This document shows positions 22,477 through 34,951 of a stretch of 64,000 bases of DNA, in pieces. The DNA is from Limnanthes douglasii subsp. nivea (Eukaryota > Streptophyta > Magnoliopsida > Brassicales > Limnanthaceae). The stretch lies in NCBI GenBank assembly GCA_036936605.1, contig JAUPFV010000002.1, positions 316,650,893 to 316,714,892 of the forward strand, given 5' to 3'. Every line of letters starts with the position of its first letter. Within the stretch, counting starts at the first letter, position 1. The notes beneath the pieces are model-generated. The model ran no database searches, was not told where the DNA came from, and was given only the letters and a program-made list of their open reading frames with translations. The translations under genes and the position numbers were made by a program.

Positions 22477-23789
22477 TAGTATATCTTATATATTTAATAT
22501 CTCTTATATTTCTAACACATTTTCTCGAACTTACAATGCACCAATAGTAAGCATTAAGAGTTTGTCACAAATAACACATAATCAAAATATCAGACAGAAG
22601 AATAGAGATGTCGACAAAGCATTCATGAAAATTCCACATATTGCATCCAATTGTCAAATGATCTTCAAACAACCTTCTTCAAACGACTGTCAACCAAAGG
22701 TCTTTAAACGGCTGTCAAACAATCTTTAAACGTCATATTTTTTTTTATATTTTTTAAACGACTTATTCTTCACATTACTTTCTCGTGTATTCTTCACATC
22801 TTATCTCACGTATTCTTCGTCTCTTAATTCTAGTATCTTTTTCGCATCGTCTTCTTCTCATATCTTCAACCTCATCATCTTCTCCGATCTAATCTTAAAT
22901 CCAAATCTCACACCTCTAATCTTTAATCTCAAATCTCAGTTCTCAAATCTTGAGTTCAGGATTCTCTATTCCCAATTCCTTATTCCAATTTCATATTCGA
23001 ATTTAATCTCAAATTTTCAATCATTAGTCTTAATTCTTAATTTCTATTTTCTAATTTCTAATTTCCAATTCACAATTTCAAATTCCAATACCAATACCAA
23101 ATCTAAATCCAACTAAAATATTAAACTAAATAAAAAAAACCATAACCAAATACCAAAACCAACCAAATACCAGATCTAAATCGAAATACAAATCCAAATC
23201 AAAATAAAAAACTCTACACCAAATCTATTTTGCAGACAATATTACCAAATCCAAACCTAAAACCAGAAGCAAAACCAAAACAAAAACCAAAACCAAATTG
23301 TAATATCCAAAAGAAAATTAAAATACCAAATACCAAAGACCAAATTGAAAAATACCCAAAAGTAGCCAAACCAAACTAAAGTAACAAAACTTAAATTAAA
23401 ATGCCCAAAAAATAACCAAAACAAATTAAAATACCAAAAAATGCAACCTAAAACCAAACTTAAATATCCAAAATCAAATTAAAACACCTTAAAAATAACC
23501 AGAACCAAATGGAAATAACATATATTCATTTTTTTTCTTCAGGTGGACAACAAAATTAGTTGTCTATCAACACAACATAAGACACAAAAACCTAAGCTCA
23601 ATATCTTAGTTGTCCGCCAACACAACAAAAGACACAACATATATCTCTAATATCTTTAACACTCTTCCCTCTTTAGCTACTCTATGTCGCCTTCAAAGAG
23701 CTATATACGATTAAAGGGTACTGAGTTTATAAAATACCAAAGTATATTCTGACCCGATAACTTAAAGGTATATGAAAACAATTAGTCAT
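22477..23789. other. Low-complexity CAAAA/CCAAAT-rich stretch
   Basis: From about 23060 to 23520 the plus strand is a degenerate run of ACCAAAT, AAAACC and CCAAAA words. The minus-strand ORF at 23257-23457 is only Trp/Phe-rich low complexity from this composition. Nothing else recognised. Confidence 0.6.
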
Positions 23790-26700
23790 ATTATTGTTTT
23801 AGTCAGGGTTTAAACTGTAACTCGTCCATGGACTATTGACTTTAGTGACAGATAATCCCTAGATTTTCAAACATATGGTGGGAGTCCTTAGACTATCCAA
23901 TTTGGATAAAGTTAGTCATCCGCATATGTTGATTAATGTAAAGTTTCCACTTAGCACCATACTCAACAAAAAATTGTATCAGTCATAGTCCATCCACTTT
24001 AGTTACGATTTTAAACTTTAACCAAATGACATGTTGACATAAAAAACGCTTAGGTGGTTTAATTTTATAACATGACACTAATAAATGAGTTCAACTATTC
24101 TTTTTCCATTCCCTTTCTTCTCTCTCTTTTGCAATTTTATATATTTTTATATTCTCTCTCATTTCCTTCATCCATTAGTTACAAATTTCTATATTATATT
24201 TTGAATATATTTAAGTATTCTCTCAAAATACTATTTAATCTAAAAAAGCTGAAGAAAATAGTTATGAACTTTTGTTCAATCTAATGCCTTCCCTCTCATG
24301 CTCATCTTTATTTTCATCCCTCACTATTTCTTCAATTTCAGAACCCAAAGACTATTTTCTCATTTTACTCCAAAACTCTTCTTCGTTTCAATCTTGATTG
24401 GTTATGTGTTATGAATCAACATTCTGTTTTTCTATCAAGTTGTTTCTTATCTTCTGGTTTTGACATCGACTCTCATCTTCTGGTTTTGACATCGACTCTC
24501 ATTCTTTCGACTTAACTCATTTTTAATCTTATTTTTTATGTTATCATCGTCAAACAGAAAGTCCCTTTTTCCAACCTCAACACTATTGTTCTCTTGACGA
24601 TTCAAACTTGAATATTTTATTGGCTTTTCCTATACTATTGGACTGATGTTCGCCATATATCTTCCGATTATGGAAAAACTATACAGAGAGGACGATGAAT
24701 GGTATTTTTTTCATTTTTGTCTGCAAATTTATCTGTATGTTAGATTAAGATCCCTATTAATCCTAAACTAACACTTGTTATTTGAAGATTTCATATAAAT
24801 TAGAAAAAAAGATTGTACTCAACAAAATTGCTTAGGTTTAGAAATGGCCAATCCTAATGAGATACATATGTATGGATTTTACTTCTAATTGTTCATATAT
24901 ATATATATATTTATTTATTTTTAAAGCTAAGAATTTTATTAGCGTAAGAGTACATACCTTAGCAAAGTTAGTCTTACACAAATAATACCAAAAAATTTCA
25001 CTTAATTTTCAATTCCCTCCTAATTGAAGCTGGTTGGGAAAAAGAATTCAATATATCGTGGCAAAGAACGCCATACTTGGAGCTTCACAAGATTCGAAAG
25101 GAGAGCAACACTTAGAATCCATCAACTAATGGAAATCAGACAAAAATTATATCGAGACCTAGTGTTGGAGAACATCTAGATTACTCAGAGAAGAGGCTGT
25201 TGATTGAGCTTATCAACACTAAATCCCAGAGAATTCAAAATTAATTGAAACTAAAAAAGGTAAGACAACAAAGAGTATACTAGAAAATGGTGAATCCTCA
25301 AGGAATCACCACCAGTCAAATTTTGATTATGATGAATTACCACCAGAAAGACTAAGACATACTAGGCAAATAACTCAATACAAGGAGTTTTGCTTAAAAG
25401 AACGACAAGCAACGATTATAATCCTTTAACGATTGATAAACATGAACAACTCATTTCATGGGTTGCAACTGGAGAAGGAATCCAGATAGCTCTGAAAGCA
25501 AAATCTGCTGAAGGAGCTTTTCGACACTAAAGCCCAAGAGATATAACTAGAGAATCTAATGTTTGAATCAACATGAAGAATATTATGAGCTTAGTGAAGA
25601 AGAGGGACATGAACAAGATGATATATATGCAATAGATTATCAGGGAACAACAATATCTTTGAAATGACGAGAGGTGAGATTTATAATGCTTGGAATAGAA
25701 AACAATCAATCATATCTTAAATAACCATTGATGTTATCTTTTCAAATGATTGACTTGAGCCTTCTCTAAGAAGCCTTGATTCCAATACTTCGAATATTCC
25801 AATTGAGGAGCTTAATTATGAATGACTAACGAAGGAGGATATTTTGGTTTCTGTAAAGTTCAAAGACTTGATAATTGATGGGTTTTTTTTCTTTTTGTTT
25901 CTAACTTGCTTAAGTTTTTTGTTTATGAGGTTTTGGAAGCTAGTATATATCTCCTTTTTCTTGAGGATGAGGGTTGCAGGTATGCTGCCAATGTTGTTTT
26001 GGTTTGGGGTCTTGTTATCAGATGAGAAGGTTTCAAAAATGTATGGGGAATAATTTATAATCAAATCTATAACTTCTTGATCGTTGGTTATAGGTTCCTT
26101 CTAATCAAAGATGACTTGAGTTTCTTGAGGACTTACAATGCTTTTCTTTCCTTTTTCATTTTTCTTAATAGGAGAGTTCTAAGGTTGAATTGATTTAGGA
26201 GAATAAATAGTTTTCCTCATTTGGTTATATTTCTTATGCATGTTGATTTCATCATAGAGTATGAGCATTGTTGTCTTGTTGAGGCATGATGATGACTGAT
26301 TTGATTTTATGGTTGACTCTTTTTGAAGGATTTGTATCTATGGGTTTCTGATTTCTAGGTATTTTCTCATCTTCTACATTTTGAGATGCTAGGTGTTGCT
26401 TCTTGCAAGAATCTTGGTTGTGACCAATGTGTTTACATAGATGATAGTAGTGAGGTATATTTTTGTAGCTTAAATTCAACCAACATCCTTCGCTATCACC
26501 GAAACCAACCCAAATATGGCTATGTAATTTGTGTGTGATGTCCATCTCAACACATACATAACATGCATGACAGAGAGCTCAATTTTTCTCTGGAATCTAT
26601 TTTTTGAATGGTTGACCCATTGTTGCTGCAATAGATTCAATTATAGTCTCATTGAATACATATTCAAGTACTTTAGAGATTTTTAACCAAATAGATGCGA

Positions 26701-28385
26701 TATGAATTTCAATTCTTGGATCGAAGGTTGGTGTCCACTTAAGAACTCTCGTTACAAAGTTACCAATGGTTCAGACATTTCAGATCCAAAGCTTGCAAAG
26801 GTTTTTTTTAAGAGTAAATTCTAGTAAAAGGTGATGGGCATCCTAGTTGGATATGCTGTATTCACTAGTGAATCTGCGATCATTGAGAAATTTTGTTATA
26901 TGAGGTTTCTTGGGGATACATTGTGAAAATTTACTAATTAACATAAATCTTGTAGAAGCCATTAACATGTCTTTGTCTTTCCTTGAAAATTGTAGGGAGA
27001 TATTGTCATTTTTGTACTGAATTTCAGACGGTTTATAATCATTGGATTTGCTTTGTGGTCTGAGCAGATCAACATATGATTTAGGTGTTGTTGTCATAGT
27101 TTTTATTTATTTATTTTATAGTTGAGCAGAGTGGTTAAGGGCAAGAAAATCAGAGTATGATAAAACGTTGCTTTGATTATTATCAATGAAACATGGGTGA
27201 ATTAAAATAGATAAGAAGGAGGTTGATTGAGAAGACCATGAGGGCGGTGGACATACGATGAAAGGCTTGAGAGAGGAGAAGCTTGACATTTATTGAGTCA
27301 ATCAATGAAACTTGGAGGAGCACTTGAGAATCAAGAATGACTTCCTTGAGAGAGAAGTAACCATCTTTTCCTCCAACAACCAATCACTGAATTTTCATAT
27401 ATACATATACATATATATACATATATATTTATGAATCCATTTAATTCAAATTCATCGCATCTTTTACCAAATGTTTGTCGATTATCCATATAATTTTAAT
27501 TACTACTCCATTAAGTTTATTTTTTCATTAAAAATAATTAAAAATAATTATTGTTCAACTAATTAAATTATATTATTGCTATATAATATTTTGCATAAAT
27601 CATAAAAAATACATTTTAGTTCTTTTCAAATTTTTATTTTTATTTTATTTCCACTAAAATTTTCGATGAACCGTCACTACAACCATCTTAACCGAACTTA
27701 TTTATAAAGAGAAATTTGTTTATATAAATTTTATAATAGAGTTTTTAAGCTTTTTTATCATTAAAAGTTGGTTCATATTTACCCTATAATAATAGAGATG
27801 CAACTAATCATAGATTCCACAATAACAACCTTTGTTGCTGAGGTAAGGACAAACCCAAATCTCCAAAATTTGGATTTTTTTGTAAGGTTGTCGCCAAAGT
27901 ATCAATTTATAAAAGTATTAGTAAGAGTAAAAGCTATATAATATAGTACTTTTTATACAAAAAAAAGCTATATAGTAAAATTTATATATAATCTACGAAT
28001 GTTTAATCCAGTGGATGAAGAAAAAAGGAAAAGAGATGAAAGAAATATAAAATTATGAAATTGAAAAAAAGAAAGAGAATGGATGATGAATAGTTGAATT
28101 CATGTTTTTGTGCCACATCACAAAATTAAAGTTGTAACTGTAATTAAAGTTCAGGAAGCCTCAACTATGAATAATACAAGTTTTTGCTAAATATGATGTC
28201 ACGTGTCAGCTTTACATTAATCAACAAATACGAATGACTAACTTTATCTAAACACGACAGTCCAAAAATTCAAAGTGAACTTTTAAAAGTCCAAAAACTA
28301 TATGTGACTAAAGTCGATAGTCCAAAAATGAATTATTGTTCAAAACAGTATTAGTTAAATAATATTTTGATGTTAGGGTTCGTCT
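23790..28385. mobile_element. Element with long terminal inverted repeats (about 4.6 kb)
   Basis: The left arm (about 23790-24200) and the right arm (about 27985-28385) are inverted copies. For example, GATAAAGTTAGTCATCCG near 23915 and GATAAAGTTAGTCATTCG on the opposite strand near 28230, followed on both by GTTGATTAATGTAAAG. Both arms contain repeated GACTATYGACTTTAGT and GGACTTT-like words and run inward into matching T-rich tracts. Exact ends and target duplication were not found. The enclosed DNA holds a LINE ORF1-like pseudogene and no transposase. A Mutator-like or foldback element is possible; two inverted insertions of one repeat are the alternative. Confidence 0.55.
26252..27097 (-). 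pseudogene. LINE ORF1-like protein (DUF4283 plus zinc knuckle)
   Basis: Starts MTTTPKSYVDLLRPQ at 27097. The next frames give the DUF4283 core (VLKWTPTFDPRIE, HIASIWLKI), then VCVEMDITHKL, HIWVGFGDSEGCW, and the CCHC knuckle YYHLCKHIGHNQDSCKK, in the order of plant L1-type ORF1 proteins. At least three in-frame stops interrupt it. ORF1 proteins bind the element's RNA. I see no ORF2 (endonuclease/RT) downstream, where the terminal repeat begins. Further minus-strand sequence (25816-26064) may be the poorly conserved tail. Confidence 0.7.
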
Positions 28386-28707
28386 CTAAGATATAGCTAG
28401 GTTGGGAAAAACAACTCTTCGATTTTGCATATTCATATATAAATAACCATATTAAAAAACCATTAACTAGAATGTATTTTGTTCATGAAATAGTTCGATG
28501 ATAACCATTAGTGAAGTAAAAAACCCGACCTTCGAGATTGTAAACTTCAACCTTCCTACGAAGGTGGTGATGAAAATAATGATAATTGGGATAAATCTAT
28601 AACTTGTTACGTTATCTTAGTTTCAGGTTGAAAACAATTACAAGATACTTTGTCAATTGTGACTGTTATAAATTCTTTAACCCAGACAAAAATTGTGCTA
28701 GAAGTTG

Positions 28708-28765
<58 letters not shown>

Positions 28766-28800
28766 TTGAGAGCTCATTTACGGTTGTTATAAAGTGGAAA
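28386..28800. other. Spacer with a (TA)n microsatellite
   Basis: No coding sequence. 28709-28761 is an uninterrupted run of about 26 TA units, which also gives rise to a spurious ORF. Confidence 0.85.
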
Positions 28801-31800
28801 TGTTAATTTTTTATGCATGTACAAAAGCCGATCTGATGGGTTAGAATTTTTCGTTCGATATGTAATGAATTTTAAAGTATATTATTTATTCTGTTCAGTA
28901 GGGATACTAATTTTAAAATATTTTTTTGGTATGCTAGACAGTGATTATGTGATTAACTGATTTGGTTATGTTATGGATTTAAATTTAGTGAAAGGTATGG
29001 TATAATTAATTTGTTCATAAAAAAATGATTATGATACTTATTGTTGTACATTAATTATAATACATAATTGAGTTTTTTATATTTTAATTTAGGGTTTATT
29101 CGTTGCTAAACAAAATTCTTCACACTTGTATTAATCAAATAAACCCTAAATTAAAGGGGTAATCAAATAAACCCTAAATTAAAAAACCAACTTGGACATC
29201 GGCTGATCAACGTAGTAACCTCTGATGTTACTGTCGACTGAGGGTTGTACGACGACGTTCGTCATGACCAACAACTTGTACCGAACGCCACACCTCGATG
29301 CCACGAGCAATCCAGATTATGTCGCAGTGATATAGTTGCAGGTGTTGGTTGGGTCGATCAATGCCAATGAAATTGTTGATGGTCGGGCTAGTTCAAATCC
29401 AACAAAAGTAATATTGATTGGCCGAATGTGGCTACCGTGACAAAAAATCTGTTGCAACAAAAGTCTCATCAGTACAGTGGAGCACCTTCAGTCTATTTTT
29501 TCTTTTAAATTTTAATAATTTTAATACTAAAACTTTGTTGTCTTCCTTTAATTTTATTATATGTGAAAATATGATTTATGTTTGGACATGCTAAACGTTA
29601 TATGTATATGTCGTTGAAATATTTTTTGTCTTTAACTATTTATATGGATATAAGTGAATAAGGTTTTCAATTATGGTAGATGAATCATAAATTTAAGTTA
29701 AAAAATTAGACACATGATTGAAATATATTAAACAAATCAATTAAATAATTCGAACAAATCAATTATTTTTTTAGGGTTGTAAAAAAATAACCTCGTCGTT
29801 ATATCAAATGATATACTTCATTGATATAAAATAATAAATCGTATATGATGGACTAATTATTTTCTAACATATGCTTATGTTTAAGCTATGCATTTGCTAT
29901 TTTTATTTTAAATAAAATAAAATAAATTGTATTGGTAGATATTGATACAAATAACACCTTGAGCACTGCCAAAATAACTTTAGTGGAATATTAGAGGCAT
30001 AAATGTATAAAAAAAATTCGATTCAATGTTAATATTAAAATTTTAAAGTTAATAAAGATTGAATAATATATATCTTAAATAACTAAAATTTAAAACTAGT
30101 AGGTGAACCTGTCAAAATATACTAGCTAATGCACCGGTGGAGTACCTTTAATTTGCAGTGAATGTAGGATGAGGAAGAATGATTGTTTTGTATGAGCCAC
30201 TGACTTGGAAAGATGTACGAAGGTTAATTTGTTTGCATGAACAAAAAAATAGAAGAACAATAAATAAAACCTAAAAATGAAACAAAATTTATGTCATTTG
30301 TAGGATTCGAACTTGATACATCTTTTAACTAAGAGATGATTTTTAATATTGAAGTAAAATTATTTTTATGTTTTAAGGTTGTCCATGACATAAGTGGCCA
30401 CCCCATAAATTCGTCCTTGGTTGGTGGATTCATTATCCTAGGGTTCGAAAGGTTTATTGATTAATTTGTTGCAAGTATTTGCAACCGAATGAAATATTAA
30501 TTACTGGAATCATTAATCACGAGCTAGAGAAAACCAAATGAAAATTTATCTTCAAATTTTTAATTAAAGTAGATTGAATGATCCTAACGGATGGTTTCAC
30601 TGATTCTTAACCAATTAAAATATTAGATTAATGATGATTTTTATAAAATCACATATACATGTTAGTATATTTTTCTAAAGGTAACTTTATTATTATATGT
30701 GATATTTTACATGTATATCTCACGTTTAACTAAGTTTAACTATATGTTATAAGACAATGATTATGTGTCTTACATGTTGTATGTTAAATGTTCTAAATTT
30801 GATATTGTTGGATACAATCGGATGAGGAACAAACCTTTTATACTGGATGGGTCAAATTTCATTGAATGAGAGGAGGAAAAAGATTTTTTCCTAAATTATC
30901 ATGACTATAGCCGATTAATGATGGGGCTTAAACTATTCCCCTTACGAACAAAAGTACACATGAGGAGTCTAAGGAATTTAAGAACTGGGAAAAGTCCAAT
31001 CCCTTGTGTTTGGCCATAATGCGCCAAATGGTTCTAGTTTTTGTTTCCGAGGCTATCCCAACGTAGATTACCATTGTCTATGATTTTTTCACTAGAGTTA
31101 AGAAAAGCTATTAAAATGAGAAAGTGAAAATGCGGTTTCTGATGAACGAGATTTTCACTAGAATGTACAATAAAAAAGTTATTATAAAGAATATTATTGG
31201 GCTATCTATGATCATCACAAAGTCAAGAGAAATCAAGGTAGACTTCCCTGATGAGTGTATGGTTGGTTTCATCTTTCAACCATTTCATGCTAATTGTACG
31301 CACTTTCAGCCCGCCTATAAATGTTTGCATGAATAATGGATATTAATAAGTTGATTTCTCACGCTACACAAGAAGAGGAGAAACTAAAAGGGAAACTGAA
31401 ATGGAAACTAATAGAGGTAAACATGGTAAGCTCCAATAAAAATGCAAGACACAAGAGAAAGTTAGATGGTAAATAATATGAATCTGGTTAAAATAAGAAA
31501 AAGAAACAGAAGGAAACGACTGACGATCAATGTTTTTTTCTAAAAAAAGAACGGACACATCGAGAGAGATTACGAAGGGAAAAAATAATATCATAAATTT
31601 GTTATGTTTGGAAATTAATCTTATTTCAATAGTAAAGAATACTCGGTGGGTTGATTTGACTCCAACCACTCATGTGTATATTTATTTGTAGAGTACAACA
31701 AATATCGATATCCTAAGTGAGGATGAAAGGTCCCATCTATATGGTTGAAGGAAATTCGTGCCATGTTGTTGTTATTTTTTATTTCCATTCAAAAATTTAT

Positions 31801-34089
31801 ACTCGACATGTATGATTTTTGGAGGATGTTGTGTGTGTGCTTTTTTTATTTCTTTCCTTGCTTTTGGTTATTGTTGTTTGTTTGAAACTAATCAATAACG
31901 TGGTTGTTAGTACTAGAAGTTTAATAATTGATGATATGTTGTATTTATTACATACACTTGAGCATCGTAGTATAGCAATAAACACACAAGTAATAAACAA
32001 TACGATTAATAAAACCAAAAATTTAGCTAACCATTGACACAAGATCTTAGGTTATATATCCAAAGTAAGGATGAATAGCCTTGTCACATAAGGTTTATTA
32101 GATCCTTTAAATCATTCAGACTTTGGTACTTGTATCTAATGTATCAAAAGGATACATACCAAAACTAAAAAGGTATGGGCACATAGGGAGAAATAAGTCT
32201 TAAAACTAACTCATACCAATATATATGGACCGTTTCTAAGCGACTCATATAATTGGTAGCAGTACTTCATATCATTCATAAATAACGTATCTACTATTAA
32301 GTAGCTTTACCTCCTCCATGACAAATCAGAAGTCCTCAAAAGGTTCATAGCTTTTAAGTTCAAAGTTTAAAAAAAAACTAGGTCAGAGCATTAAGTGCTT
32401 TAGATCTGACCGTGATGGTGAATACTATGATAGATATGATGAATTTGGTGAACAACAACGATGACCATTTTCCAGATATCTAGAATAGTGCGACATGGTC
32501 TTTAGTATACAATGTGAAGATCATTCAACATGAATGATATGTATAAGAGGAGAAACTTTACATTGAAGGATATTGTGAGAAGTATGATAAGTAACTCAAC
32601 TATACCAGTATCACCCTCGAGGTGAAGTCATTAAATGTGAAACTTATATTCTCAATATAGTTCCCACTAAGACAACCGTGAAGATCCTGTATGAGATTTA
32701 GACTGGGTGCAGACCTAGTTTAAAACATTTGTGTATATTATGGTATCTATCTGAATCGAGGGCTTAGATATCTCATGAAAATAAAATTACAGCTAAAAAT
32801 AGTTAACTTTTTCTTCACTGATTATTACGAATATTCAACGGGTTATAAGTTTATGATCCTTCCACTAATAGTATTTTTTAAACGAAAACATCCATGTTTT
32901 TTGAAGATGTGAGATTGAGAGGAAATTGGGAACAAATGTCCATGTTGAGGAATAATCTATAGATATTTATCAGAAGATTTAAAACTTTAATACCAAACAT
33001 TTCAGCATCGTTAGAGCAAAAATAAACACAAAATCACATGGATGTTCAACTTGAATGTTTAAACCAGGATACATATATGCAAAAGTTAGAACTTAATGAT
33101 ACTTAAGATAATGTCAAATTCTCACAAGTTGAACAAAATGACATGGTTTATGCGGATATAACTCTATCTCCTAAAGAATTGTGACACGAATTAATAGTTG
33201 ATTTAAGAAGGTCTACGATGGAAAAAAGAATGTTATACCTTCATAGTATATAATATATCTTCAAGAATGTGAAGAGTCATGTGTCAGAATTGTAAATGAT
33301 CCCCTGTCTTACAAAGAATCCATAACTCTTAAATGTGGATTGGTGCTAAGAAAAAAGAGTATAAATTAATAAAAGACACCATGTTATAGGATTTTGTCTG
33401 GTTACATGAAATGAAAACGATAATTGGTTGTAAATAAGTTTAAAAAACCAAACAAAGTTTTTTAGATAATGTGGAAATACATAAATAACCCCTTGTACTA
33501 AAATGTCATACTCAACGTTGATGGTATCAATGATTTTTGGATGATGTTTATGTAATAATGGAAGAAATTAATTTTTGGATGAGTTGTAGAGAGATAATTG
33601 ACCCTGCTTGGAAACTTTTTAGAGTGAGACACTTTAACGGATTATGTAATAATTATAATTTTCATCTATCTAAGTAAATTATTCCAAGGCCTATTGATAA
33701 CAAAATTGACCCAATGGGCTTACATAGTCCATGGGTCTATTTTAGTAACCTCAAGCCCAAACACACACAAAGTCCATTACTATGTAAAATACCTATAATT
33801 ATTACACCTTATTGCATCATAGTATCAAATAAACTTTGGCGTAATAACATATTTATCCAGTTTTCCCTTCGGATAATTTGTTCCTCATCAAGCGTGATGT
33901 GATTGATTTTAAAGAAACTTTCTCTTTAGTATATACAAAGGATATCTTTAGAATAATCATGGAATTAGTTTCACACTTTGATATAGAACTTCAGCAAATG
34001 GATGTAAAGACTATTTTTCTCAATGATGATATTGAGGAAACGATCTATATGATGCAACATGAACATTTTAAGATATGACTCATTGTCTA
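28800..34089 (+). mobile_element. Decayed Copia remnant (family of the 3370 element), 5' part
   Basis: The leader (about 28860-30800) resembles the minus-strand leader of the first Copia element, for example TAACCTCTGATGTTA near 29211. Gag, protease, integrase and RT words follow in order on the plus strand. The right side stops at 34089 where a Gypsy LTR begins; RT resumes at 55414. A short inverted pair (AGGGTTTATT near 29090 and AATAAACCCT near 29135/29164) lies in the leader. No clear 5' LTR could be delimited. Confidence 0.72.
30808..34078 (+). pseudogene. Gag-pol of the decayed plus-strand Copia
   Basis: Gag opens with NKPFILDGSNF near 30835. The ORF at 31124-31336 (LSMIITKSREIKVDFPDECM) matches the Gag of the 3370 element. 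Then NTRWVDLTPTTHVY (protease region, about 31630), GLLDPLNHSDFGTC (pre-integrase, about 32090), YFISFINN (integrase) and DVIDFKETFSLVYTKD with QQMDVKTIFLNDDIEETIYM (RT, 33878-34078). Dozens of stops and indels make it far older than the first element. The RT is cut at 34089 within its palm by a Gypsy insertion. Confidence 0.8.
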
Positions 34090-34508
34090 TGATGAACTCA
34101 GAAAATCCTTAGGTAAGTTAGAAGTAGAAATATTCATATGAGAGGGTTTGTCTAAGAAATATTTGTATGAAGTGACTGTAATAAAGAAATCAGTGTTTGT
34201 GGAGAGAGAAAAAGACAAAAGGAATAAATGTTGCAATAATTGGCTAATCATTGGCCATTTTCCTAAAAATGGAATGTTCTTTATATAGTACATGAGGTAG
34301 GTGGTAAAATTACATAATTACCACCATTAAGATGGATTTCTCACCCCACTCTTTTACTAATTATAGACAAGTTCTTGGGGTATATCATTAAACCCCTCTA
34401 TTTCTTATGTTTGCTTTAGTTTGGACCTTAATCACTAAATACACAAATTTAGGCCTTGCATTTTGTATAATTAACCTCGTGGTTATCTATATATTTCTCC
34501 CCTTATCA
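34090..34508 (-). repeat. 3' LTR of outer Tat element
   Basis: 419 bp, TGATGAACTCAGAAAATCC to CCCCTTATCA, matching 54993-55413. The adjoining GTAGCCCCCCAGTCC is, on the minus strand, the PPT (GGACTGGGGGGCTAC). Confidence 0.88.
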
Positions 34509-34792
34509 GTAGCCCCCCAGTCCTTATGAGGATATCTGAGTGAGTAATGGACTTTTTCTTCGATCCTCCTTAAATCTCATAGCACTCAGATCGGATGTCA
34601 TTGCTGGTTGTGCCTTACGTATAAATTTTTTAGGTGATGCCCTTCAGATTACATGATTCAAAACTTGTTAAAATTTATGAACCCACCCTTGGTCGTGATG
34701 ACCTCACCTCAGTCATCATTTGTTTTGTGCTCGTGTGCTTTTTTCAAGCCGTTATAACGTCAAAGATATTTTAGATGATGAGGTCACTTTTG

Positions 34793-34910
34793 GACACGTG
34801 TCGCATCCTTACCAGAACCTGCCAGCGCGTTATTTGAAGTGGTTTGTGACAGGGGAAACGTGTCAAAACTTCTTTAAACTTTTGCTTTCTGCCCCTTTTT
34901 ACTATAAATA
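34793..34910 (+). promoter_or_regulatory. Putative promoter of outer antisense gene
   Basis: A palindromic G-box, GACACGTGTC (core 34795-34800), is followed 103 bp later by TATAAATA (34903-34910), and coding sequence of the plus-strand gene begins within about 50-130 bp. The inner element has the same G-box, GACACGTGTC, in the same relative place. Function is inferred from layout only. Confidence 0.5.
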
Positions 34911-34951
34911 CTCACTTTCACCTCTGGTTAGAGGTTTACACCATTTGATAT

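Noticed and set aside
23257..23457. 66-residue Trp/Phe-rich minus-strand ORF, membrane-protein-like
   Set aside because: It comes from low-complexity CCAAAA-type DNA, with no start context and no similarity.
24072..24284. 70-residue hydrophobic ORF
   Set aside because: T-rich inner part of an inverted repeat; hydrophobicity follows from composition.
29133..29185. CCCTAAA words as interstitial telomere repeat
   Set aside because: Only two isolated copies 29 bp apart, explained by a local duplication in the Copia leader.
31797..32042. Overlapping ORFs of similar length on both strands
   Set aside because: Both lie in the decayed Copia pre-integrase region; only the plus-strand end shows family words.
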